Made by a program: the position numbers and the translations under genes. From Karalla daura (Eukaryota; Chordata; Actinopteri; Chaetodontiformes; Leiognathidae), in contig CM055191.1 in assembly GCA_029224185.1 (NCBI GenBank), positions 19,853,760 through 19,917,759 on the forward strand: a stretch of DNA of 64,000 nucleotides, read 5' to 3'. The notes beneath the pieces are model-generated. The model saw only the letters and a list, made by a program, of their open reading frames with translations, searched no databases and was not told the DNA's origin. Of this stretch, positions 24,201 through 33,590 are shown piece after piece. Numbering within the stretch: the first letter of the stretch is position 1; the number at the start of each line of letters is the position of its first letter.

Positions 24201-25731
24201 AAGAACATACAATGGATGTGATTACAGCTGAAAGGTGAGAGACTTCCCTGCTTTTTTCATACCCCAGGAAATGCTTACAAAGACCTACTGAAGCCCATTG
24301 TGGCTGTAAGCAACACCCATTCACCTTTGAATGGAACTGAATTTATATTATAGAAGAAACACTTAAAGCAGTTTTCTATGACCTTCACACACCTCACATT
24401 TCTATAGGTGAACCTTTTCAGGTGTGTCACCATCATCATAGTAATTTAAAGATGTTTTTTTGAACAAGTAATGAGGTGATGTGATGCCAGTGATAACAGA
24501 CCTTTTGTTCCTGGAGCTGTGCTTTTGCCACTTTGACTTCAGAGGATGGGGGTTTCTGATTGGCTGTGAGCTCCTCTATCTCACAGACCCATGTGAACAA
24601 TGCGCCAAGATTTTGAAGAAATGTCTCAGAGTCTGTTGACGCATCCCTCAGTGCCAAGGTGGATTTTGTTCCCTTGAGAAACACCATAACAAAAGATAAG
24701 CTGTATGATTACAGTGCAAATGAATAGAAATATTTGTGTCAAATTATTCTGAATGTAACATGATCAGCTTCACTGTCAGAACACAAGCAGGAAAATGAAA
24801 GGGCTAAAGGCCTGGACTACCTTCCATCTATCCAGGTTTGAGTCCTGGTCAGAATGTGAGTGTCCATTGCTTTGGAGCTGCAAAAAAGGACAGTTTACTT
24901 GTTTCAGTCTGTAAGACCACTTTTTCAAGGATAAGTCCAACCACAATGTCAGAAAAAGAAAACATTGCCTTTATAGAAAGAGTGAGAATAGGACAGAATA
25001 ATGTATTGAGATGAGAAAAAAGAAATGAAAAGAAGAAAGAAGAGGTTTTCAAATTTGGTGTTTTTTTTATCAACCTCAGCAAGTTCCTCGGCGACACCAT
25101 TCAGGACCCTAACAGTTCTGGTGACAATGGGGTCTCTCGACTTATCTCCAGATGGATACTCGGTCACTTCTACGATCTCGGTGACAATCGTTTCCGTCAC
25201 CTCTGTCACCTCGGTAACCTCTCGTGATGACAGAGTTTTCCAGGACCAGGGGCTCCCTTCCCTGGAGTCTCTCCTCTGGAAGCTGGCCCTCCTCTCTGCT
25301 GCGCTTTTGTCTGAGTGTGCCAAGGGGGATCTGGCAAATTCTGGGGGCACTATTCTCCTTGTTAGTGTCCCATTTCGGGATGTTTTTATTGGAGAAGGGC
25401 TGCTGTGCCAAGCATTATCCAGAGTACTGGTGCTCCTGATTGTGGAAGCAGGAGAGCTGCGGAGGAGTTTGTCTGAAATGGGAGTATGAGCCCCCTCTTC
25501 TCTCTTGAGATCAATTTCTTGTGCTTCCGTCTTGCTTTCCACCTCCTCTTCTTTGTTTTCATCCTCACTTGTTTTGTCTTTGGCAGCCACCTCTGATTTG
25601 GCTTCTCCATGTTGCTCCGCGGGATGCCACTCCCTTCGCCGTTGGTAGCACTCCTTCAGGAAGTCTTCATCAGACCTCACATGCTTGGATTTCTGGCCCA
25701 GGCAGCTGGGCCGGCTGATAAGGTTACCCAT
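9112..25731 (-). CDS. Spectraplakin C-terminal-half gene: spectrin-repeat rod, two EF-hands, GAS2 domain (38 coding exons)
   Basis: Thirty-eight exons join with consistent phase and GT-AG junctions into about 2,132 codons without a stop. Exon positions are 25075-25731, 24821-24877, 24502-24672, 23763-23929, 23490-23649, 23306-23390, 22851-23095, 22430-22549, 22174-22281, 21833-22051, 21289-21492, 20949-21180, 20588-20814, 20379-20501, 20193-20294, 19610-19711, 19273-19437, 19015-19170, 18557-18754, 17970-18098, 15002-15172, 14754-14909, 14422-14628, 14171-14290, 13918-14087, 13668-13827, 13381-13575, 13029-13154, 12595-12738, 12263-12451, 11897-12011, 11601-11767, 11326-11488, 10998-11152, 10833-10907, 10216-10333, 9573-9766 and 9112-9258. 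Order and sequence follow the MACF1 C-terminal half throughout, for example LEEALLFSG, ANQKPPSSEVKV and RVGGGWTALDEFLVKNDP. There is no CH or plakin domain. The likely role is a cytoskeletal linker with calcium-binding and microtubule-binding ends. It is not human MACF1 or DST by position, since it sits beside plectin. The frame is intact, so it is not a pseudogene. Confidence 0.92.
9573..10907 (-). CDS. GAS2-domain exons and following Ser-rich tail of the spectraplakin-tail gene
   Basis: Exons 10833-10907 (VSRQVSQCNCPKRFQVEQ), 10216-10333 (FGDSQQLRMVRIL, then MVRVGGGWTALDEFL) and 9573-9766 (VKGRTNLKIKEKYLSP, then SRSNSSLSLYSSASAP). These form a complete GAS2 module, which binds microtubules in this family, including the two metal-type cysteines of QCNC and the VRVGGGW core. 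The last exon has only mediocre donor candidates (GTTAAG preferred at 9,567-9,572, GTTGTC as an alternative), so its 3' end is less certain than the rest. Confidence 0.85.
10510..10745 (+). repeat. Teleost interspersed repeat in the GAS2-region intron
   Basis: Contains in order 'gaatacaccttggatg', 'caatcactctcacactta', 'cagtttacagtctccaat' and 'ccagggaccctcttgctg'. This is the same order of blocks as the copies near 35,820 and 2,690. It is intronic and does not disturb the gene. Confidence 0.6.
10998..11488 (-). CDS. EF-hand pair exons of the spectraplakin-tail gene
   Basis: Exons 11326-11488 and 10998-11152, joined through a phase-1 intron. The first opens MEEFANFDFNIWRKRY, as in MACF1, and contains the loop DRDQDGRISQRE with acidic residues at loop positions 1, 3, 5 and 12. 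The second contains DMNSDGYIDYYE with Asp1, Asn3, Asp5 and Glu12. Both loops look competent to bind calcium. In spectraplakins this pair abuts the GAS2 domain and modulates microtubule binding. Confidence 0.92.
11601..24877 (-). CDS. Spectrin-repeat rod exons of the spectraplakin-tail gene
   Basis: Thirty-one small exons (coding exons 2-32) encode about 1,630 residues of spectrin repeats, roughly fourteen to fifteen by length. The repeats show the usual helix-A tryptophans (FTWVCEIEEL, FEWLKSAEL, LHTWLSRTAEQL, NDWLYRAEPQLAED) and helix-C tryptophans (LQQKWEAL, LEQKWASVY, LEGRWEAVCKL). Each has a clear MACF1 counterpart in the same order. The rod should act as a flexible spacer. One intron of 2.8 kb (15,173-17,969) interrupts an otherwise compact array. 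I see no missing or frame-broken exon. Confidence 0.88.
15173..17969 (-). other. Large intron of the spectraplakin-tail gene with a probable inserted element
   Basis: This intron is several times longer than its neighbours. Most of 15,620-17,840 is A/G-rich on the plus strand, without a recognisable protein. It is bounded by two similar direct copies of a sequence containing 'cttggtacctgttccagtct' (about 15,545-15,612 and 17,842-17,906). This suggests a transposable-element insertion or a local duplication. I cannot name the element. Confidence 0.5.
15545..17906 (+). mobile_element. Unclassified insertion flanked by about 65-bp direct repeats
   Basis: The left flank (15,545-15,612) and right flank (17,842-17,906) share 'ttccttttctgca', then 'agaata' and 'acacttggtacctgttccag', and then a T-rich run with few differences. 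The copies are too long for a normal target-site duplication, so short degenerate terminal repeats or a duplicated segment are more likely. No transposase or reverse transcriptase frame is visible inside. Confidence 0.35.
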
Positions 25732-25811
25732 AATCCTTCAGCCCATTGGCTAGTGAGGTAATAGGTGAGGTAAGGCCCCTTGGCCATGCATGCAGGCGAT
25801 CCTTCAGCTAC
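25075..25811 (-). CDS. First coding exon of the spectraplakin-tail gene (acylation-type N-terminus, VTE repeat)
   Basis: Coding starts at 25,731; about 80 bases of 5' UTR follow a strong acceptor (TTGTTTTATTTTAG) at 25,812. The exon encodes 219 residues. It begins MGNLISRPSCLGQKSK, matching the MACF1 short-isoform start MGKPLSRPDC from memory. Gly2 followed by Ser6 fits the N-myristoylation pattern, and Cys10 could be palmitoylated. Residues about 40-70 are acidic and low-complexity, residues 80-150 are Ser/Arg-rich, and residues about 170-195 form a repeated V-T-E segment ending VTEYPSGDK. The exon ends in phase 0 at a GTTGAT donor. It probably targets or regulates the rod rather than folding as a domain. 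Confidence 0.88.
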
Positions 25812-28800
25812 CTAAAATAAAACAAGGGGGCTGTGGGTCATCATGCAGTGAACAAGTGCTCATTCTATCAATCAAACATAGAATGTACCATAGCTCTTAA
25901 CTCACTTCTTTCAATTGGCACTCAACCAACTCTGCTATGGTTCTGAGTCACCAAGCACTGGTTTCCACAGATTACACCTTTACAACAGTGCTATCAAACA
26001 AAATAAAACCAGGTTCTCACATCCGTAAGTTGATAGAATTCTACGCCAACTTTACCCTTTTCTTGGCACAGACAGACCAAAAGAGAACAACAGTAAGATA
26101 CTTGGCCTGGATGTCCTCTGTTTCTTTGTCTTCTTTCAGACCACATACACATGCACACCATCGATCTCACATCAACCAACTGAAATATTCTGGGCTTAGA
26201 AATCAATGTGACAGGCTTGTCGAGGATCCCACTGTTGAGCCTGGCACGAAGAAGCAGTGGCAAACAGCCAGCTATTTCTCTACCTCAGTCTGGACCAGCC
26301 CTGGGAAAACACGTTGAGGGTCTGATCAAATATGACAGCCATAAAAATGCCGACATCGCCTCATTTCTCTGTGGTGACAATAAGAGGGGGTAGGAACACA
26401 GAATGGCATGGGGCAGTGAGAGTATTTAGGAAAACAGAGTATGGTAATCAACTGTATACTTTGTTATACAAAATATATTTGAATAAAAAGTACAAATAGA
26501 TGCTTTTCCATATTAACTGCCAAATGGAGCATCTAGGTTGCCTGTCAGTTATTATACCAATACAGGTTGAATTTGGCAGTGATCTTGTCGACATCTTGTT
26601 TGACCAACATTAGTGTCTTACTGGGAGGCTCTCATTGGCAGTGACAGTTTCAAACTGTGTCAGCCCGTCTGTTTCCCAGTTAGCTCAGTGCCTTCATTGT
26701 TTTGACAGAAGGGCCAAAGGTGACTGCAATTATCTTGGTCTAGAGGAGATGAGGTGAGCCCATCAGGAGATCACAGGGAGTGTTTTAGTCGAGGCTGGGT
26801 CCTCACTCTGAGAGGAGGATTCAAATGGTCCATTCAGAATAATACAGGTCAGCTCAGGTCATGCCTGGTGACTAAAGATCTGTTGGGGGTCTAATATAGG
26901 TCAACAATAGGGAAATTGGGATGTTGGCTCTACAAACCACTGCAAAGGGTTTTTTTCTTGCTTGAAAATGCATAAGAGGTGGATTTATAATGTTGTATAC
27001 AATGAGAGCTTAAGTTCCCCTAACATGATAACATAATACCTAATATAAGGAATACAGCAGCCACAGAGAACTGTACTGTACTACAACAAATATCCACCCA
27101 TTATCTAAATCACAAATCTCACTTGAACTGAATGTGCCCCAAATATTAAACCAGTTCAAATTAGGATCCATCTTAGTCTTGAATTAAATGACCTCCCTAA
27201 TATTATAGATTTAATGTAATACTGCTGTGTCCATTAGGCTTGAAATTAGCTACATCATGCATGTCTCTGTAGAGCAGATGATGCTGTCAAAGGATCCACA
27301 GGAGAGGACACTTTCACATCAGAAAGTGGTGCCCAGACAAAGCCCCAGCCTCTCGATCAATGATTATCCAGTTAGCTCAGATCACTGCCCAGTGGTCTCC
27401 TGAGTGGGAGCAGAGAGAGTGCCTGTGGCCGTGTTCACATGGGTTAACAATTCAAGGGAGAGAGGGTGTGCCGTGTCTGGTTACCGCACCGCATGTGTGG
27501 TTGTTTGCTAAATTACACATAGCCTCTACAGTAGTCTCACAGCAATGTATGTGAGAATGCCGAGTAGTCCATTAGGGTGCACATAATACTCTACCCTGAA
27601 GATGTAATTAAAAACAAATATGCAAATACATGACTGTTACGTCTAATTAGCATGGGCACCCACATGCAGATGCAACACGACTCCCCTGCCAGAAATCAGC
27701 TCTCATGAAAGAAAATGCCCTGACCTACATTATCCTAAAATGAAGGCACACCAGGCAAACCTCTCATAATGCCTCAAGCCCGGATCTGTGATGCACCCCA
27801 CACTCTCACCTCTCACTAGCATAATGATACTAGAAGGGGAACCAGAGAACCACTTCACCATTTACCTCATGCAACGGATGACCTAACCATCCCATCACTT
27901 AACCTATTTTAAAATGGCCCTTAATTCAGCCCAACCCTTTCTCTGCTCTCAAAAGAGATTTATGATTCATGACTGCAGTCCATTTCCTGATGAATTCAAT
28001 TACAACCATAGTATAGGGGCTTCTTGATGGTATTACATATGCCAAAACAGAATGAAAAAAAAGAGAAATGCTAATATTATTGTTCTGAAAAAAAGCATAT
28101 AGTTTTACAATTTAACTTTGCATATCTGTTTTCTATGTAGAGTCTCAGTACAAGAGAGACAAGTGTATGTATGCTTATAAAGTAAAGTGTTTTATATTTA
28201 CTTATCAGAATTCTATTCAAAAGACACAGTGTTCATTGTATCTTGCATCTTTCAAGAAGCACTGTATGGGTGGGTTTGCAATTAGTAGCAGAACAATAAT
28301 CATCAATCACAACAGTAGAGCCCCATAATGTTGTGTCACTGGTGTATGTCTGTCTCTGCTAAGGGAGGTCCTGAAGTAGCAATCATGGTAGTGGTCCCTA
28401 ATCAACGATGGCAGCTGTGCATCCACCCATGAGACTCATAACATTTTAGGGTGGATATTGCACAAGGTCATATGTTCATCCTAAAGGCAGTGCTCTAAGC
28501 ATGCTGCACGAAGATACTGTATGAAAATCTGTGAGCACATGGAGGTGTGTTCAGATAGGGATCAGAATCGTGTATTCTTACATTAATGTCAAACAACAAA
28601 AGGCTACAAAGAACTAACTGATTAACCAAATAAAGTATACTTACATCACAATGATCTATTCACACTGATGAATGAATATTCTTTTGCTTGCTGCTTCTGA
28701 GTTTTTCACCTGCTAAGAATAGGTAACTAAAATCCTCCAGTCACAGCCTGTCACGTCTCCCTCACTCACCGTCCAGCAAAGTCCAAAACCAAACTCTACC

Positions 28801-28862
28801 ATGAGCCAACCCTAGGTTAGTGGCCGTTTTAGCTGTTTGAAGCATACGTGAACCAAACTTAC
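25812..28862 (-). other. First intron of the spectraplakin-tail gene
   Basis: AT-rich sequence between the candidate non-coding exon (donor at 28,862) and the acceptor at 25,812. No coding exon is recognised. A second good donor (GTGAGT near 28,760) may mark an alternative first exon. Confidence 0.45.
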
Positions 28863-29000
28863 CCTGAAGCACAGTTGAGCCAAACAGCATGAGTAAAGGA
28901 ATCCAGCCAGTCCTCAATCACCATTCAAAAAGGAGAGAAAGGGGGGGAAATCCAGCTTTGTTTGAGCATCCTTTGAACGGCCTCCCGGCTCCAACATCCC
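28863..29000 (-). promoter_or_regulatory. Candidate non-coding first exon and promoter of the spectraplakin-tail gene
   Basis: The minus strand reads TGTGCTTCAGG followed by GTAAGT, a strong donor with no matching coding frame. The start exon at 25,811 begins with an acceptor, so an upstream non-coding exon must exist, and this is the best candidate. The adjoining 29,130-29,700 is C/T- and C/A-rich on the plus strand, as often seen near promoters. I see no reliable TATA box. The 5' limit is unknown. Confidence 0.4.
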
Positions 29001-32000
29001 CAACTGAAGGCTCCTAACACACACATACACACACATACTCCCTCCAACGCACACTCAATCAAGTCCACTCATTCACACATGCCTACATACAAACACACTT
29101 TCTAAACACACTCACACATGCCCTGATAACTCATGCTTTTCCGTTGCCCACAGTCACAGGCAAACAATGTCCTCCTCTCCCCTCACGGTGCACCCCTCCC
29201 CTTCCCTCCCCTCCCCTCACTTCACTTCTCCTCCCACCAGCTCTGCTCCTCTCCCTTTCTTCTTTGTTGTGGGAGCTGTGATAGAGGAATTCCTTCCTTG
29301 TTAACGCTGCCGATGGGATAGTGCGCCCAGATGGAGACAATGTATTCCAACGGCTCAGTTGAACTCCCACAGTTCCCAGCCAAGAGCAGTTTTCACATGG
29401 AGGTCAGATTGTGCCAGTTCCATATAACGACAAGGCGGTGGCATTCTCCTGCCTCTGCCACCGCTCAGGTTGCTCCTGTACCCGGCAGCTCAGCGGCAAA
29501 GTGCCCCCTTTTTACCTTCCCCAGGCTTTTTTTCTCACTCTCTCCCCCCTCTTAGCCAACAAAGCCCCTCCTCTGGGTCTGACTGCAGCTCAGAAACTCC
29601 ATGCTGCTTCTGCTTGAAAAATGGGATGGGTGGGGGGAAAAAAAAGGACTTTTCTAAAGACCCCTGGGCCGCCCTCGGAACATTCACATGTTAAGTGACA
29701 GCTGCCTCAGTCCGTTCCCTCTATCGATGGTGAGGAAGAGAAGTGCAGGCTACAAAAGAAGAGACCCACACCCACCCACACACACATTCACCCCCAATCC
29801 CCTTGCAGTCCCTCACCATCCCCATTCAGAATGGGTGCAGCAGTCTCCACAGCAGCAACAAAGACGACTAATTACTGTAAAACATCTCAGATTACTTTTC
29901 AACTCACTTACAACCATTGGAAATCCAACCCATAAACAAAGAAGTTTGAAGCAAACACACACAAAAAAAGAGAACAGAGAGCAACAGGGACATAATACAG
30001 AGTATTTTCATTTCTTTTAGCACTGGAAAGGAAGGAAGGACCCCTATGGTGAAATTCTATCATTCCCCATGTCAAGATGTCACAATATTTGCCTTAGAAA
30101 TGCAACACCCACCACACTGTATGCAAACATACAGTTAGCTCCCTGTATGCAAACATTTTGTCAAAAATTTTCCAAGTGTCAGAACTAAACCGTGCAAAAC
30201 TGTTATCTGTGAAGAATATTTTTGATTGATTTCATTGATTCCATGTTCACCTTAATGCAATGAAAGAGTGCATACAGGTGACTACCTTACAAAAAGCATT
30301 GATGCCGCAATTCCTGTCTTTTACTTTTTTTCTTTACCGTCTGTTGTTTTTTTGTTTTTTGTTTCACTTGCTAAGTAATGAGCCATTTGACCAGGCGACC
30401 AATTTGGATGCGTGTACAGTACAGTACACACCCCCACACAATCCTGCTTGCACACATGTATACAGATACTAGCACCTCAGGCTCCTCCCTTATAAGCTGC
30501 TGGCCACAACAAGCAAGCACATTTGAATGTGGACAACCTATGACTTTTTAAATGTCAGTACTATTGCACCAGATTGCTTTCTTATAATTTTTTTCAAAGA
30601 TTTCATTTTCCTGTATTAAATCTCTCAGACAGTGCAGCCAGAAATGATTATGCCATCTACTGTATGTGTATGAATAAATCATGTAAATCATGTTCAGTGT
30701 GCAAGTGTATCAAATCTCATATATAAATCACCTCACAAGACACATTATCAATATGACTCATTCCGCATTAAGAGTTCTTCGGTGTAACATGTAAGGGGGG
30801 AATCCATCAGTGCGAACATGATTTATGCAGCATGACTTGTGTGCAGCCCTGATTTATTCTGAGTGGGTCACAGTGTACCTCCATTAACAAAAACTTAAAT
30901 CCACTATATTTTGCTGGGATATTTTACTGCTCGTAAAAATCCAAGTTATGTCACTGAACAGACAAGTTACAGTTATTGTACCAGATATTTGTCTTTGGCT
31001 GTTGAGATTTACCATGTTCACCATCTTGTTTTAGCTTTGGCTTCTATTAATTTCTAAATCTAGTTACTGGTCAATTTAAAACCTAGACAAAATTAGACAG
31101 AACAGGCCACTTTTTTCTGTCTTCGCCACCCCCTGCCAGTCTCAATTTATGCAAATGGTTTAAAAAAAACACAAAAAAAAACAAAGGCGGTGACAAAAAA
31201 GACGACTGAAAATGCCTGTCACTGTGGCCGACGAGAGACAGTGAATTGAATAGAACGACCCCTGTGGGGTCAAGTTATTTAACCCCTGAGTACTCCAGTG
31301 CTGATGCAAGAGTTCCCAGCCTCTCTCAGCCTGTATCTCGGTCTAGTAACAGCAGGAAGAATTACACATTCCCCACAGCTTCAGCTCACAGCACATAGCT
31401 CAGACTGTTCAGCTGTAAAAATTCACACTCAAACATATTTTTTTCTTTAGGTCACTCAGAGAGCTAATGTCTTTAGCTGCTTAATGAGCAAGTAAGGCCC
31501 TCATTCCCTGTCCCCCTTTCTTTAACTGAAAGGAGCTGGCAATGATGAGGCACCGCTTTGCCAGGAAGACATTGTTGTAAAACCATGACACCTGATCCCA
31601 GCTTTCAGTCCCCTGCAGCCCCCTCTGTACTAATTAAATAATTTAGCCAAAATTCACTCCTCTGTACTGCACGGTAGGTGCTCGAGACTTTGCTGTTCTT
31701 AAAAAAAAAAGAAGAAAGATAAGAGCTGATGCGGTTGAAGAGCAAGTGACACACTGAGCTATGCAGGGATGCAATAAGCTGCTACTGAAAGAAAATAAAG
31801 GTCATCTTTCTATCATCTGCAGCCCTCATTATCTTCACAAAATGCTTGTGATAATAGAGTGGACACAGGTTGAAGGATGGTATAAAGTGAGTTTCCTAAT
31901 TAATGCAATTCCATATTAGTGTCCAATGGGAACCAAAATTCGATCACAGACCCCATGTGGCAGAGAAGCTGAAAACAGGATTCATTTTACAGGCTTGTTT

Positions 32001-33590
32001 CCCCCCTCCTCTGCAATCTCAACGTCTCCGCTGCTCCAAATTAAATAAGACCTCAATGGCTCCTCTACAGAGCATGGTAATTAGCCCTCTTCATGACACA
32101 TGAAAAAAAAAAAGAAAAAAAGTGGGGGTCCCTTTTCAGGGTCAAACCAGAAGCACCATTCAGCATGCTCACTGTCATTTATCACCAAAAGAGGTTGCTT
32201 CCAAGAAAAGTGGCTGAAAGGCTGATGGGCTTCCCTACTGGGTCGCCCAGGACATGCTGCGCTGCCTGGATGCTGGAAATCACAGTCATGGGCGACATAA
32301 GAATTTAGCAACTGTCTGCAACTGTGAGTTCAGCCCCATCATGAGCTGCACATTGGATTCAGCTGCTCTCAGGAAGAGAGGATTTACAACCATAAGTCCA
32401 TTGAGCACAGGAAGGCATGGGCAATTAAGGAAAAGGCCCCACTTTGCCATCAACGCTGATGAAGTGTGTGAATCAAAGACTCTCTTATGGGAAAGATCAC
32501 CTGAAGTGCTATGAGATGAAAATCAATTTGACACACCAAGCAGGAGGAAAAAAATCCTCATCTTCAGCCTGTAGAATAAACAAGTTTACTTTACTGCCAT
32601 CCAAGTGTCCTTCATTATTCATTGTCTTGTAGCAGTAAAAACAACCCCCCTTCCTTTCCCTAAAGGTTATGACAGTGTCAGAGAGAGGGGACACTGTTTG
32701 CTGGCTGTCACGCACAGAGAGGATAAAAAGCTGTGCTCTTTCACCCCTCTTCCTGAGCCTGGTTGTAAGTTGTGTGTACATGGCTTATTTGGGAGGCGAC
32801 ATCTGCTACAAGCCCAGGAAAAACAGAGACCTTTAAGACACTGAGAGCCTTTATCCAGATCTTCATCAGCACGGGGGCTCGCATAAGATGGGCTCACAGA
32901 CAGACACTCTGACTTCAACCTGATTGTGAAGTGAAGAGATGTCATTTAGGCTTGTCACTTGTCCTGATGCAAAGAGAAGGCCAGAATCCTTGTCCAGACA
33001 TTAATTTCACAGTTCAGATGCCTTGAGGATTTTGTGTTTATGGCTCACCGTCTCCCCAGATTAGAAAAGACTGACTGACACTATCACTGACACTAACAGA
33101 AACGCCATGTTTCTTTAATATACTCAAAGTTATAATTAGATGTTAGTTAAGACTATTTCAGTGAGGTATTGTATGTCAGATAACACTTTTGATTAATCAG
33201 TAAAAGTGGCCACAGTTACTTTACTACATTAAGTAAGACTGACATTTGAAAGCCTCTACTTTTTGGGAGTGCCACCTCCTGAAAAAGGTTATGCAATTTA
33301 AACTTCTAAGCACCACTCCAGCTACTATATGGACCATATGTTGGTATACACTTATTTCTGATCTATAGGGCTTCCAGTGACGTGCATATCTTCTTTAAAA
33401 TCCTGGTCTATCTACAATCAGTTTTGTCTTGAGTGTCCAGTCTGTATGAATTCACAAATTAATAATTGGAATTTCACTCTGAAACTCTTATTACCCTATA
33501 TTCATACTTGACAGCCTCCAATTTTAGGCTCATATGTGTCTCAGGGTTCATGGGAAAAACAGCTTAAGATGTGCTGGTGCATGTCTTGTG
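29001..33590. other. Intergenic sequence between the spectraplakin-tail gene and the candidate gene
   Basis: There is no coding region I can support. It holds a pyrimidine-rich block near 29,130-29,700 and unremarkable mixed sequence at 31,250-32,950 with several TAATTA-type words, which could hold enhancers. Short open frames on both strands show no family resemblance and no splice chain. Confidence 0.55.
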
